64,000 nucleotides of DNA from contig PTEX01000012.1 of NCBI GenBank assembly GCA_003342815.1, forward strand, positions 5,007,209 to 5,071,208. The letters are read 5' to 3'. The position numbers and the translations under genes were made by a program. This DNA comes from Eudromia elegans (taxonomy: Eukaryota; Chordata; Aves; Tinamiformes; Tinamidae). The notes beneath the pieces are model-generated. The model made no database searches. It was not told the origin of the DNA and worked only from the letters and a program-made list of their open reading frames with translations. Of this stretch, positions 13,273 through 25,951 are shown one piece after another; the first letter of the stretch is position 1, and each line of letters opens with the position of its first letter.

Positions 13273-16200
13273 TTGATACTTAAATTGTCTGCTTTCATTG
13301 AATGAAGTATAATGTCTTGATAAAAGCTAAGTGCTATCACAGTTTCATTTCATATTTTTTCCAAAGTAATGGTGATGAAAATAGCTATTCTGTCCTTTCA
13401 TATTGAATTTTAATCTTTAAGACTATTATTGTAGCTTATTATGCAGATATTCCTCTCTTTCTTGATTAAATTTTTCAGAGTGTACTTAAAAAAATTGTAA
13501 TGCTCTATTTTCAGACATTTTGTGCTGCAAAAAGATTTGGCATGTAGAAAACATAAATCAGCAATTTAAGGATGGCATATATGTTGAAAAAAAAATTCAG
13601 CAAATATATGTAGTAGAGATTATTTTCCATTAACTCAGTATGTGGTCCTTTAATACTTAGGAAAAGTGTTTGTGGGTGCTTGAGAGAGAACAGCGAGGAT
13701 GATGTCCACAGAATGACAAAAGCAGGACAACAGCCATAGCAGCAGAGAGCTAAATGGCACCTTCATCTTTGTTAAGAATAGCAAAATCTTCAGTCCTCAT
13801 TTCAGTGAATTTTCAAATGCGTCGTGGAAAGTTACCGGTTCTTACATGTATGGTAGAGGGCAGTGCAACACACTTCAGCTGCAGCTGCTCTATATTTGAC
13901 TGAAAGAATCCTGAACTTCCCCTGTGCTAGACCTGCCATTCTGAGGCACTGTATCCGTTTTGAATGCCTTTGTTTGGGTGCACATGTTTCAAAACAAAGC
14001 ATATATCCTGGAAAGGGTGGATGCTTCTTATAGACTTTTTAATTTTTGAAAACTTTAATTAGGGGACACATTTCATTTTCAACTTTGGAACTCAGAAAAT
14101 GTGTCTTGATAATGGTAATCCGTTTAGGTTAGATTATTGCAATGAAGAAGTCATCGTCCTGCTTAACCTTACAGTGTTGGATTTCCTTGGCCCATCCTGA
14201 TACACAGGCCATCATTCATTTAACCCAAAGGATGTGGGGTTGGTTGTTTGTTTTGTGCTGATAATAACTGAGGGCACAGATGTGGAAACATGCAGCCCCC
14301 ACAGAAGATAAAGACAGGTTTTGTCCTTGCACATGCCGAGTTAGTGACTAAATCTCATTTAAGAGAGTGGTTCTGGTGGAAGTGCTGTGATTCTCATTTG
14401 TAGGTATTCCCAGTCGCGTGTCATCTGTAAATAACCAAGCCCTAAATCATAAAACTTGTACTTATAAAAAGGGAACAAGACTCTGGACATGAAAGGGTAT
14501 CATTAGCCTATATGGAAGTCTAGGGACTACAGCTACATTTCAAATCAAAAGGAGAAAGAATAAGGGAGTCAATAAATGCCAAGTAAATTTACACTCTAAG
14601 GAGTATGCCTTATTTATGGGAGGTTATAAATGAGTACCCTAAATGTCAGCCCCCTTAAACTGATTTGGATAATTAGTGGAAAAATCTGCACTAAATAGTG
14701 AGTAGTAACTTGAGGGAGGTGGAGGTTTTAGAAGCAATTTCTCATTTCTTTTCATCCTAAAATGTCCTACATTATTGTATGACTAGCTGTGGGAGTAAAC
14801 ATGAGGTAGGCACATCACTATTTAGTTTGAATTTGGTTGCTGCTTTGAGATTTAGTGAAAAAAAAATACAGTCCTGGTGGCCTTATTTATATCTGTCAGT
14901 ACAGATACATGACAACAATGGTTACATTATATTTTTATGCTTCACTTTGCTAGTGGATTCCATTATCACAGCAATACATCTAAACTTGCTACAGTGATGA
15001 TCTTTCAACCACCCAGATACTAAGAGAAAACACATGTGGATGAAAGAAGTTCTGTCTCATTTATGGATTAGGCAGTAACTGGTTTCAGTAAGCTGTCAGC
15101 AGAATTCCCCAAGACGGACAAACTATTTTATCATGAACAGGAATGATGAGCACAGCTTGAGGTCCAGATGGATTTTGTTAAATTTGTTATATTAAAAGAG
15201 CACCCTGGTTTTCCTAGGCGCATAAACAAAGTTAGGTAGCTGGTTTCTACAGGCAGTTGCATATATAACTGATGTAGTGAACTGGTTTCATGTTGCTGCC
15301 TTCTCAGAAGTACTGGGGCAAAAAGTGAAGCAAATTGGATACACAGCTTGTGCTATGTGCATTATTACCAGAATGCAAATTTTGTGGTTATGATTAAAAA
15401 CTAAACTAGATCCTTGACAGAATAATGGAAATCCGTATTCCAGTGTTGGTTACACCCCTGCCAGTTAAGGAGAAAAGGCCATTGCTGCCGTGTTCCTGAG
15501 GGTTAAAATACACCTTCACACTGCGCAGCCACCAGGTGCGCTGGGCTGACATCACAGGCTGAAAGATGAAAATCCTCATGCGTGACTCTTGGATAGTGGA
15601 AAGGAGAGCAATTAACCTCAGCCCTTTTGCTGTTAGGCGCTAGTTTGAATGAAGAAAATGAGGTATGTAGCTTTTCCCAGTATAAAATTACCTTTAAAAA
15701 CTGTCAATGAGAAAAACTAGAAACATTTCTTCTTTCTGTTCTCCGTTTACTAGTAAGGGTCCAAACCAACCATATCAGCCTATCCTGGTTGGCATAGGAG
15801 AGTCTGGGAGATAACTCAGCGTGCTCCACATTGCTTAATGTCGTTGCAGCAGCAGCTGTGGTAGCTGCCCTTCACGTGGACCTTAGGGATTCGATTCTCC
15901 TTAAACGGGCTCTATCTCTGTGCTGAGAAACACCTTGGGCTTCATTTCATTCTGCTCCTCAAAGACACAGCCATGGCAATCCCTGTGGGTCCCAGTGAAG
16001 GCACATTTAGAGAACAGGTTATGAAGTTCTTTCATCTTTGGTGTTCAGAAGCCCAAACACCTGAGGTATAACATACTTCAGTACCAGTTAAATCAGTTGA
16101 CTGTTTTAAGATTTCTGTTTGCAATTCAAAATGTAGCTGCCATTCTTTCTTGTTGTCTGTTCTTATGGCTTTCAGAAGGGTGTTTTCATTCAGCTTAGTG

Positions 16201-18149
16201 GTAAATTTAATTCTATACACTCCAGATATGTTTGTTCTGTCTGGCATTTATCTCCCTTGCTACTCATTCAGTTTCGATGCTCTTTGGCCATAATTTTCAC
16301 TTGCACATGCAGAACTTAATGAGAAGTCTTCAGTTCATCTCTGTAGCATTTGAATCCGACTTTCTATTTATTTGCCTTAGAATATTCCCTTTAGGCATTA
16401 CTAGTTTGTTTTCTCCATTTCCTTGATACAACTTCATTAATTCTTCTCTTTCTCCCCAAGTGCATTCTGCTGAGATTACGACCATGTATCTTTTTGCTTT
16501 CCCAAGCTTGACATCTATTTAATTCTCATTTCTTGCAAACATTGGAGTATGCATATACATTCCAGTATATGATACATAGAAAAAAAAACAATGATGTCCA
16601 GTGTAAGTTATAGTGGATTACGCTGATCTGTGCTTTTTCTTGTGTTCATGTCCTTACTTGTTCTGATGCAAAACGATCTGCTTTGATTTCCTATGTATTG
16701 CTTGACAGCTGGCTTTTGAACCACAAAAAGAAGTGTGTGACTCAGTCTTTCTCTTACATTCAGGCATGTATTGGAATGTTAGCTTTATGTTTATGCTGGT
16801 ACTTCATCTGCTACCATTTGTCCTTCTTGCGTATACACTGGGCATCAAATATGGTAGTTTGTATAATGTTGTTTTGCAAACATCTGTTAATGAAATAATA
16901 TTCCACTTTGCTATGGGGAAAATGACTTTCTTTCTTTATTGACCAATAAATAAATAACTAAAAGGCCAATTATGCCTAAGGAGACACAGGCTAAGATCTT
17001 TATAGAAATAGGGCCTATGGAAAGTAGAAATGAAAACAGGAACTTTTGATAGACTTAACTGTATAATTCACCACTCTTATAAATTGGCATCTGAGGAAAA
17101 TAATTTATATATACGTTTGAGATTTGGTCTGCTGTTAAAAAAATGCTTAGGGCACCTAAAATGTTGGCGAAAGTTTCCCAATTCGTTTCTAGTACATGGA
17201 TTTTTACTATTTCAGAATGAATAGGAATGCCCAGAAAAGTACCCACAAACGTACTTTAATTTGCTAAGTAAAGATAGCCTTAAGCCTTATGCTAAATACT
17301 TCACTGAATCAGATCTGTAGCGATGCCAGCCAGATTTTACGACGTGTTGATCAGTGTGGGTGTTCTGGAAATCTGTGAAAAGATCCACAAGGCCAAGTAT
17401 AGACTTGAAAGAGGTCCGACAGCCTCAGGGTTGCGACGTCTTCTTTCTCCTTCGCTCTGGGAGAAAAGTTCTGCGACCTCCTTCTTTCAACAAACTGTGA
17501 AACCAAATAGTGGCGTATGCTACCGTGGGGATAATCTGCCATAATCTTGTTCTGGTAGGAGGTCGTAAATGGGATGGAGATAAGGTCATAAAAGCATTAG
17601 ATTGGTCCCCCAAGGCGTAGTCCTACTGCTGGCAGCATACTGATATACACTGGACTGCTTTATTCAGTAAAAGTAATGATTTTGAAAAGGTTGTTTGAGC
17701 TACTTAAACTGACTTGCAGTTCAGTTTAAGAACATATCTAAGTTACCGTTTGGGTGCATCTGTTGACATCCTTCTTTTTGTTTATGTAATGTTGTGATTT
17801 CATATATTTATTCATTAAATTTGGCAGGATATCTGTATTTCAAGTACTGGGATCAGGGTGGGAAAGGCAGAGCCAGTGCTTTTATTAAAAATTGCTGTGC
17901 TCTGCAAGACACAAATGTTGATGCAAGCTCGGGATATCTCAGATATGTTTTATGAATGGTGAGCAATTGTATTGAAAAATCATTTTTGCTTCTAACTCCA
18001 AGCCCGCGTGGCTTGGCTATAGCCTGCTTGTATAAAATGCCAGAAGTCTAAAGAGCAGAAAGGAGAAACCTTCACCTAATGTAGAACAGATGACATGGTG
18101 GGAGCCTATGAGCTGGCCGAACTATGGATGTTTCTTCCTGTGAATAAAA

Positions 18150-18212
18150 AAAATGTGTGTATGTACAGATTTATATACAGATATATATACATATACACAC
18201 ATATATTTATTC
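18150..18212. repeat. TA/CA-rich simple repeat
   Basis: Mixed TGTGTATGTACAG, ATATATACATATACACACAT and ATATATTT units span about 60 bp. It is a degenerate dinucleotide microsatellite. Confidence 0.8.
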
Positions 18213-18436
18213 ACCAGGAGTGGGTTAGAAAGCACAAAAGAAATGTCTGAAATATATAGTGTTCTTGCAAAAACTTCTTTGGTATTGTGTTTTTATTTCT
18301 GTCTTTCTAACTTGTGCGCCTTGTCTCTGTGGCAAGCATCTCCTGTGCTGTCTGACAGGCTGATGCAAAACACGCAGCCAAGGGGCTTGCTTTTTGCAGT
18401 TTTTGTCCACAGAACAATCAGTACTTTCAGGACTCC

Positions 18437-18453
18437 TTTTTTTTTTTTTTTTT
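18437..18453. repeat. Poly(T) run
   Basis: Seventeen consecutive T residues occur in intronic DNA. There is no flanking duplication or retrocopy sequence, so it does not mark a retroposed tail that I can recognise. Confidence 0.85.
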
Positions 18454-19099
18454 CCTATCAGATCCATGTAACAGAAAAGTCTTTAAGAGATGTGGAGTGC
18501 AGCCACCTTAATGACATTAATGCACTTTTTCAGAGCAACTGCATATTAAAATTCATGCATGTCAGTAAGGTTAGAGAGACTTTGAGTGCATGTGAGAAAG
18601 CTCTTTGCCTTTTGCATCATTTTAACGAGTCACACAGCAGTCACTTGAGCAGCCCCTTGCACTTCTTAACCTGGGAGGAAATGGCCACGCACCTGGGGCA
18701 GCGTGATGCAGCGTGATCCTTTGGGTCTTTTGGAAACTGTTAAGAAAAACTAGAGGATATTCTGCTGAGGGTGAATGGGGTTCTGAAGGAAGAGGTTATT
18801 TTGAACTTGGTGCTGCTGAGCGTGCAGGTTCATGAGCTCCATCCTTCAGCTTTTCGTGCTGTGCTCTCAAGGAGCTTCTTCTCTACCATGCTGCTTTTTA
18901 TTATTTATTTAAAAAAGGAGAATAACCAGAAGGCCTTTCTGGCAGTTTAGTCTGGTGTCTAGCAGTGACTTGTCTTCCATCTTCATCTTTTTGGTTCTTA
19001 CCTGCCCCTTGCAGTTGGACATTTCACTTGCCACAGGAAGGCATTTAAGCACCTGCAGCTCACGGTGACTTCTAGTTTCTCCTACCTCTCGTAGGAGCA

Positions 19100-19570
19100 T
19101 TTCTTACATCTCTCTCCCAGCCCTTACGGCCAGCCCTGGCTCCGTGGCTTAGCCTCCCAAAACCGCAGGCCGTGCTGTGCATGGGAGAGCGCTGCTGGGA
19201 ATGCGGCACTGGAAAGGCTCCTGGGAACCGGAGAACCTAAGGCTTTCAGGGTGCCCCTTCCCGTGCTTCCGGTAAATAAGCCCTTCCCTGGCCTAAACGC
19301 CGTAGTGCTAAACCTGTGCGTATGAGCGCAGGCCTGGACACTGGGAACAGGCATCTGCATGAGCTGCTCGCGGGCCCGCACGTCCAGCGTCACGGACAGC
19401 GACGGCCCAGGGTCGTGGAGGCACCTGGTTCATGAGCCGTTACCTTCCCTCTGGAGAGCCAGGCTCCCCAGGCGCAGCGGAGCCGATCCGTGGCTGCGGC
19501 TCGCACACCCCGCGGCGCCTTTCGAGAGCCTCTGCAGCGCCTGGACGTGGCCCCGAGTGTGACGTTGCAT
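19100..19570. other. Intronic GC- and CpG-rich patch
   Basis: Base composition shifts sharply from the surrounding AT-rich intron. CpG dinucleotides are dense between about 19365 and 19560 (for example GCTCGCGGGCCCGCACGTCC). The open frames across it (19359-19562 plus, 19124-19393 minus) do not resemble NAV3 or another family. It could be a regulatory CpG cluster or a recombination-driven GC spot; the sequence alone does not decide. Confidence 0.5.
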
Positions 19571-19670
19571 GGGCTTGCTAGAGCAGGGAGCCCCGGGAGC
19601 AGCTGTGGGTGAAAGAGGTGTTTCTAGAAGGCATCTTTAGGTTGCAGCTTCTTGTTCTTACTAAATAGCC

Positions 19671-19689
19671 AAAAAAAAAAAAAAAAAAA
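19671..19689. repeat. Poly(A) run
   Basis: Nineteen consecutive A residues are followed by GGAAAAAG. It is a simple homopolymer in the intron, with no recognisable retroposed sequence upstream. Confidence 0.85.
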
Positions 19690-21634
19690 GGAAAAAGTGC
19701 TGTCTATCTATGGGCTAGTTCAGCACCATCAGCAGCTCAGCAGCATCACCGAGACTGAGCGATTTGGTCTGTCCAGCTGCTTTGGGGTCACGTTGTTTCA
19801 GGTAGCAAAGCTCCGGGACGGGGCGGCAGCTGCAGAGCTTCAGGACTTTCAGGCAATGGTTACGATCACCCCCTTCACCCTGTTCCTCTGCTCACTGTCC
19901 GTGCTGATTGCACCATGTATCATTTTCCCTTTTAATGACATACACACACTAAGGTCTTTTGTTTTTCTTTTTACATATCTTTTTTTTTCTCCACAAACTT
20001 CTTAGCTTAGTCAACGTGAAACCAGCTAAACATTTCTAGGTGTCTTCATTTCAAACATGTTGGGAAAAGAAAAAAGGAGGAACTTATCCAGAGATCTGAT
20101 GTTAAGCCAGTCACAATTTTAGCAACTTTTGTAAAGCATCATATTTGCTTCATACGTCCAGGCATTATCAAGAAATATAGCTCCATGTGAAATGGTAATG
20201 TAATATTCAATGGCCATAGAGGTATAAATATGCATAAACTGTAATTATTACAGTACTATTATAATTTACTGGAACTCCCAGAGAAGCTGTGGTCATTTAA
20301 AAGAGCAGTTTGTCACCATTACTGTGGAGCTGTGTGTCAGGGAATTGAAATGCTGCTTTTAGATCTTGGCTGATGCCTTTTTGCCCTGTTAGGACTGATT
20401 TTTAATGAATTTTGCCCGCTGGTGCCATTTGTAATTGGCAGTCACAGTGGCAGTGTTGAACCCTTCCCTGGGGTTTGGATAAGCAAAAAAGCAACCAGCC
20501 CATGTCACACTCAAGTCCCACTTTGCCCATTGGTTGGTGCCTCCCGCCCTGTAAATCTGGGGCCGAGGGGCTGCAGCTTCTGCTGCTCTGCAGAGAAAGC
20601 GACTGGAAGACGCAGCGCTGTACGAGGTGCATTCAGATGGCACCTACTGGAACTGCTGCCTCCTCACCTTGCCTGCCCTTCCTTAATCATGCAAGGACTT
20701 AGGTGTGGTGATTGCACCAGACTTGGACACCTCCCTGGGCCCTCAGGCTGTGTGGCTCCCCAAGGATGCTCCTGTTGGTAGTAAGTGAAGTGATTTGGCA
20801 GCAGGAGGCATTTCCTTGGCTGTGCCTTCGGCCTCTGCAAACGCCTGGAAGAAGAGAGACATTCATCTGCTGGTTTAGGCACAGGGCACACACTGGGTGG
20901 CAGGGGGAGTATGCATCATTTAGCCCTCTCACACAGCTTGTCTTCTGTTGCAGAAATGAGAGTCGGGTAGTACACTAAGGTGCATTTGCCTATAGAATTT
21001 AACTGTGAATCTAAGCACATATCAAGGCTTTCCTAATGAAGCCTCTGCATATCTGCCTGGGTAGTGCGTCAGAGGCACGTACTCTCCTGCCATGAGTGAC
21101 AGTAAGGAAAAGTACGATTTAATATGAGTGAATTATGCTGGCAGGAGGGTGGCGTTCTTTAGCAGGGATTTTTCTGAGTCAAATTGGCACCTCAGTACCA
21201 TACTGCCAAGCTGGTCGATTTATTGGAGATGCCAATAGCTCTGTATTTGCATTTAGGACTTCTTGTGGGTACAATAAAATACAAGCACAAAATATGGAGG
21301 TATCCTGACACTTCAAAATGGACAGATTTCATAGTGTGCATTAGTGAAGCTAGAATACAGTCACTGTGGACAGCTGCCAGAATTTCCTTTTCCTAGGATA
21401 ATTTCTAGCAAATGAGACAAGTTATAACAATACCCATTATTTTTCATAATCTATGCATTGCATCTCTCATAAAAATCTGCATGTTGCATTAATTCATATT
21501 TTTGCGAGTTAATTTGTGTTTTCTATCCATGTTCAATTTGCATTCATTAACTCATAGTTTGCTGGTAAGTGTGTTCTTTCTATGAGCATTCAAAGAAATT
21601 CTTTAATTCAATTTCTCTGTTTCTTCTCATACAG

Positions 21635-21703
21635 TCTCACAGCCAGATATGCAACTCAGTCTAATCACAGTGGAATTGCAACCAGTCAAAAAAAGACCTC
21701 TAG
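21635..21703 (+). CDS. NAV3: NAV3 exon: 69-nt in-frame cassette (YATQSNHSGIATSQKK)
   Basis: This small exon completes a Ser codon and encodes LTARYATQSNHSGIATSQKK then TS, ending inside the next Arg codon (phase 2 to phase 2). The acceptor is TTCTCATACAG and the donor AG|GTCAGT. At 69 nt it is symmetric: joining the exon at 9910 directly to the one at 24421 keeps frame (AG|G, Arg). NAV2 has a different, shorter sequence here, so this segment separates NAV3 from its paralogue. The peptide is polar and Ser/Thr/Lys-rich with no known domain; it lies just after the CH domain and may be a phosphorylated linker. Confidence 0.95.
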
Positions 21704-21915
21704 GTCAGTTAAATACCTCTAATTTATTGCTTGTTAGTGATATTCAAGTGACTCGATGCCCACTGGTATTTTATCCTTTGGACACGAGCGACATTAAACA
21801 ATGTGTATTAATGTTATGTGTGCAAGCTTGACAGCAATGAGCTTTGTCCTGGGAAAGTCTCAAATGGGCTGGGAGAAGCTGATTTGTACAATATTTTAGT
21901 AATCTTTCTGGTTGT

Positions 21916-21953
21916 TATGTATCTCTGCATCCTGTATGCATCTCTGTATCCTG
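21916..21953. repeat. Two-copy 19-bp tandem duplication
   Basis: TATGTATCTCTGCATCCTG is followed directly by TATGCATCTCTGTATCCTG, with two differences. It is a small local duplication. Confidence 0.75.
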
Positions 21954-22379
21954 CATGTAAAGTATCAGATGTGAAGGGCTAGTTGGCGATTTTAGTGCTC
22001 TGTAATTTCTGGCTCACGTCTCTACTTTTGTCATGAGTGAGAAGGAGTTTGGGAGTCCCTCCCAATTCCCGTTAGATCCTTTGACCATATCACAAACCCA
22101 CCGGATAGGTTGAGTTTACCAAGTTCATACAGAAGCAAAAGAGAGCAGAAGAATGAACCACTACCACGACTTCTGCTCCTTCCTCACGAGCGTGCACACA
22201 GTCCCTGCTAATGAGATGCTTTGGTTTGGCCAAATACTTGATCTCAGAAGATTTGATTTCTGCAGATTTCGTCAGCACTTCTAGTTTATCCCTTCCATGA
22301 GCACTAAAATCTACAAACCGGTTTGCAGAAGAGACCGAGCTCTGAAGCTTCCTCTCGTTTCGGGCCGTTTTGTGGGGGG

Positions 22380-22690
22380 CGCCTAACGGGTTCATGACTC
22401 ACGCTGTTCTGCTGTCCAGTTCGTGGGTGAGAACGATGCCCTCCTAAGCGGTGTAACCCAGCCTGAGCACTGCCCGTGGCGGTGGCGCGCGCTAACACGG
22501 TCCGAGCTGCCGCTGGGAGCTTGGCGCGAGCGAGACCGCGGCACGGTTGCTTCGCACCTGCACTTCCAGGTCTTCCCTTCTCCTTACTGCTCATGCTCCT
22601 GTCTTGTCCGCACTCAGTGTGTCTGGGGCTTAACAGTCTCACTGTCTAATCCCTTAAATCCGTGGCAGTGTTTCCGAGGCCTGTTCAGAG
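22380..22690. other. Intronic CpG-rich patch
   Basis: A stretch around 22480-22560 is unusually GC- and CpG-rich for this intron (GTGGCGGTGGCGCGCGCTAA, GCGCGAGCGAGACCGCGGC). Open frames in it, such as 22423-22698 plus and 22304-22642 minus, resemble no known protein. It may be regulatory or simply a GC spot. Confidence 0.45.
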
Positions 22691-23414
22691 GTAGGTGACT
22701 TGTCCCTTATTTGTTACTCTCCTCTTTGCATTTCCTTAGCTGCTTAACATGATTCTGCAAGAGCAATTTGAAACCTGAATTCAATTAAAAAAGACAGTAA
22801 ATGAGGTAAACTGGAAAGTGTGTAGAGCAAATGACCTCATGTGTAATGTGCTTACTGTGGCAAGTTCTTGAATTCTGGCATGCCGAGTATATGCATAAGT
22901 ATTTTGTTTTTAACAGAACAGATGAGTTTCCAGTGTTGCACATGCCTTCTTGATGCTTTTTTTCATTACCTTTGACAAACGATCTCAGGGCTCTTACTGC
23001 CTGTCAAATTAGGGTAATGAGAAGGAGCAAATGGATTTTTAAGTTGGTTTGAGTGCGTTCTTCAGGGAGCAGAAGATGGCTAGAACTGGTGGGTCATGGT
23101 AGAGGTTAGAAAGCGTCCAGCTGCAGAGGAGAGACAGGCTGCTCCGGGCTCCGCGCAGGGACTCCGGGGCAGGCAGGCGGCCAGAACGAGCCATAAAAAT
23201 AACTAATGGGTTAGCTCTCTGGGGCTCAAATTGGTCAAGTAGGAGAATACGGAGCTGTTTACATATGTCCACTAATGAAACTGAAATGATCTGAACGTTT
23301 CTGATATGCCAGTGCGTTAAAATGTTCAGTAGAAATCTCACATTTTGTAATCCTTTATAACGTGATTTTTTCTCTCACCTCCGATGCTATAGTTCAGTTG
23401 TAATGTAGTAATAT

Positions 23415-23438
23415 AGTGTCACAGTAGAGTGACACTAA
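23415..23438. repeat. Small inverted repeat
   Basis: TAGTGTCAC is followed by the 6-bp spacer AGTAGA and its exact reverse complement GTGACACTA. The arms are 9 bp. It is too short to call as an RNA gene or a transposon end. Confidence 0.6.
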
Positions 23439-24420
23439 CTGAATTTGATAACGCTGACATAATTTGTATGTCAGATATAGTTTGAATTCTATTAATATTC
23501 ATCATCCCAATAATGATGAAGAGCAGAAGGTAGATACTCTCCTGTGGCAAGAGTCTCTTGCTGATTTGACTATTTAATTTGTCTATTAGATAAAAAAAAA
23601 AGAGGAAAGGAGTAGGGGTACCCACAAAGATGCTGCAGAAGGTTTGAAGTGGGTAGATATTAAAGAACCTGCATCAGAGAACTGATTCAGACAGAAAAAG
23701 ACGCAGCCTTGCCCACGCCAAGGACAAGAGATTCTACATTTTTTGTTTAACGTAACCGCACAGTAAGGTTCAGATGGTGGCAGCAAATACCAACAAATGA
23801 ACTGTACAGTCTGCATATTATTCTGATATCAAACAGGTATACACGCATGTGTAGCGTCCAGCTAAAATGCTTGTTTTTGGTGTTTTAAAATAATAAGCTC
23901 ATAAACCTCTGGAGGTAGAAATGTGCTAGCCAATAGCCCTGAAAAATGACCAAAGAGATAAAAGAAAATCCAGCTTTTATGCTGAACACCGTTAGCTGTA
24001 AAGTATTTACTAGGGTAAGAGATATGGAATGTTTCTCAACTATTCATTTCTGTGGTTTCTAGATAATTTCTGTAACATTTCCTCTGAAAAAAAAGATATA
24101 CTTATTGAAAAGTTGATTTTGCACTTTAGTGGCTTGTTAGGGTGAATCTGTTTTAGCAATGTTAACGGCAAATGCAAAGGATCTTTTTACATGTCTTGTG
24201 AATCTAGAAAGCATCCCTTCCCCGTTTGTGTGCGTAAAGATAAAACCTTTATTTTGCATTTGTTGAGTCTTAACTAATTCAAATCAGCTGTTCGTTGTTG
24301 CTTACATGAAATGATTGTTGTTCAGTTGCTGGCTTTAAATTATGGCCTGATGTTTGCATAGTGCCTCTTCTGTGTGTTGCATTCCGTACAACGAGCTGAT
24401 TTCCCCTTACACCATTCCAG

Positions 24421-24560
24421 GCTTCCAGGACCCTCCAGGGTGCCAGCTGCAGGCAGCAGTACCAAAGTCCAGGGAGCTTCTAACTTAAATCGGCGAAGTC
24501 AGAGCTTTAACAGCATTGACAAAAACAAGCCTCCACAGTATGCAAACGGCAGTGAAAAAG
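24421..24560 (+). CDS. NAV3: NAV3 exon: RLPGPSRVPAAG...NLNRRSQSFNSIDKNK
   Basis: This 140-nt exon (phase 2 to phase 1) begins by completing an Arg codon. It reads LPGPSRVPAAGSSTKVQGAS, then NLNRRSQSFNSIDKNKPPQY and ANGSEK, and ends with the first base of an Ala codon. The acceptor is ACCATTCCAG and the donor G|GTAAGT. The RLPGP and NRRSQSFN cores are shared with NAV2, so this is a conserved linker element. RRSQSF is a plausible basophilic phosphorylation site (RRxS) and possible 14-3-3 contact, which is inference. The exon differs from human NAV3 at a few positions only (for example Tyr-Ala-Asn-Gly-Ser against Tyr-Ala-Asn-Gly-Asn). Confidence 0.97.
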
Positions 24561-25895
24561 GTAAGTGATTAGAAGTGAGTAACTTCATTATTCCTAAGTA
24601 CAGTACAACAGCAGGAAAAATAAAAAATAGCTTGAATGACAGAGGAGGGAATGTAGCGATTGGACTCGGTTTGGAAGACCTATGGAGATGCTGTTCTGAA
24701 GTGGGACTTTTTGAACTGGGCTAAAAGTTCAGTACTGCAAACTTTGAAGATGTTTGAGTGCTGGAGGTGTCATTGGATGATGTCTCTGAGGTAAAAATGA
24801 ATCCATATTGCATGCATAATATCTTGGGCCATATTCAAGACCATTCATATGCATAATGTGACTGCATTAATCTTCAGGAGACTTTGCATCTGAACCTCTA
24901 AAGGGGGAAGGTTTTTAGAATTTTGCCTCAGAATGTATGTTCCTTCAATGCCTTGCCTAAGAGATGCGGGTCTGAAGAGGAGATTAGAAATTAAGCCAAA
25001 TTTAATGAAATTTGCAGAGATTGGAATTCAGTGTTCATATTTTACTTTGTCCTTCAAATATGAACTTCCCTTTTGCAGACAAACTGAGCTCCCTGGGCAC
25101 TTCTATTTCTCTCGTATCTGACGCCATTTCCCTAGAAAATGTCCCTCTTCAGGCTTTATCTCAGAAAAAGAATAATGTGAAAAATCAGCTTTCTGAGTTG
25201 TGTAACCGGTCCAGCTCCCCCTCCCCTTTCTTTCTCCCTTTGTGTAATGAACAGCATTTTATTCATATCTCTGGGTTAGAATACAGTTGAAAATGATACA
25301 ATATACATAGTACCCGTTTGCATCCTTGGGGTCTGTGGGAGGAACAAGTATGCAGTGAATGTTCTTCATCTAAGCAACAGGCAGCTGTCCAGATATTTTT
25401 TTACAAAATTCTGATGAACACACTTTGCCCCTAGCTGTATCTGAAGATATAAAGCCATCCTTTCAATAGTCACTTCTTTATTTTTACTATCGAGGTTGAA
25501 TGTTTTAGATCATTCTGTAGTGGAATTTATTTTATCAAGGACTTGTATATGGCAAACCCTGTCGACTAAAACTAAAAAGAAACCAGGGTGATCTCTGAGT
25601 AGACACTATATAGTTCACAAACAGGATAGTGAAGTTAAGACGTAGGAGATGAGGCTGCTTGAGTGAAGGTATGTACAGTAGTTTAGGTTTAAGAGTTGCT
25701 TTATATTGTCGACCTAAGTTTGCTACTGAAATATGGGAAAGAGTGAAATGACTCAAGGTGAGACTTGCTTGTGGGTATTAATATTCTTAGCTCATTACTT
25801 GGAAACTGTCTTTGGACTGCTAAGGTTTGTGTTGCATTGCACATTTACATGGCTTTTTGCATGATGGATTTCTTTACTTTCCTGTTTCTTCCCAG

Positions 25896-25951
25896 AAGAA
25901 AATGAGAACCTTGATGAGATTTTTAGTGAAGTCGAACTTGCGAGAGGATAA
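25896..25951 (+). CDS. NAV3: Candidate alternative terminal coding exon (short acidic tail)
   Basis: A strong pyrimidine tract and acceptor (TTTCCTGTTTCTTCCCAG) are followed by a short open frame. If the exon ending at 24560 splices here, its spare G joins AA to give Glu and the frame reads EENENLDEIFSEVELARG before TAA at 25949. The phase match has a one-in-three chance of being accidental, and 18 codons is short. The following 1.3 kb is AT-rich, with AATAAA at 26927, 27182 and 27232, as a 3' UTR would be. If used, it would give a short NAV3 ending soon after the CH domain. I know of no described isoform with this tail. Confidence 0.25.

Larger units (their letters stand above)
10088..21634 (+). 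other. NAV3: NAV3 intron, 11.5 kb
   Basis: The intron runs from GTAGGT to TTCTCATACAG. It holds a GA-rich purine tract (12774-12845), an A/T palindromic low-complexity stretch (13219-13272), a TA/CA simple repeat (18150-18212), a T17 run (18437-18453), an A19 run (19671-19689), and a local GC- and CpG-rich patch (about 19100-19570) with a milder GC rise at 20500-20900. A 187-codon open frame at 18153-18716 starts in the simple repeat, runs through the T tract and resembles nothing known. No transposon was recognised. Confidence 0.85.
21704..24420 (+). other. NAV3: NAV3 intron
   Basis: A 2,717-bp intron runs from GTCAGT to CACCATTCCAG. It holds a two-copy 19-bp tandem duplication (21916-21953), a CpG-rich patch (about 22380-22690), and a small perfect 9-bp-stem inverted repeat (23415-23438). 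No exon or transposon was recognised. Confidence 0.85.

Noticed and set aside
18153..18716. 187-codon plus-strand open frame
   Set aside because: It begins in a TA/CA simple repeat, passes through a T17 tract read as Phe, and shows no domain, homologue or splice context. One frame of this length is expected by chance in 64 kb on two strands.
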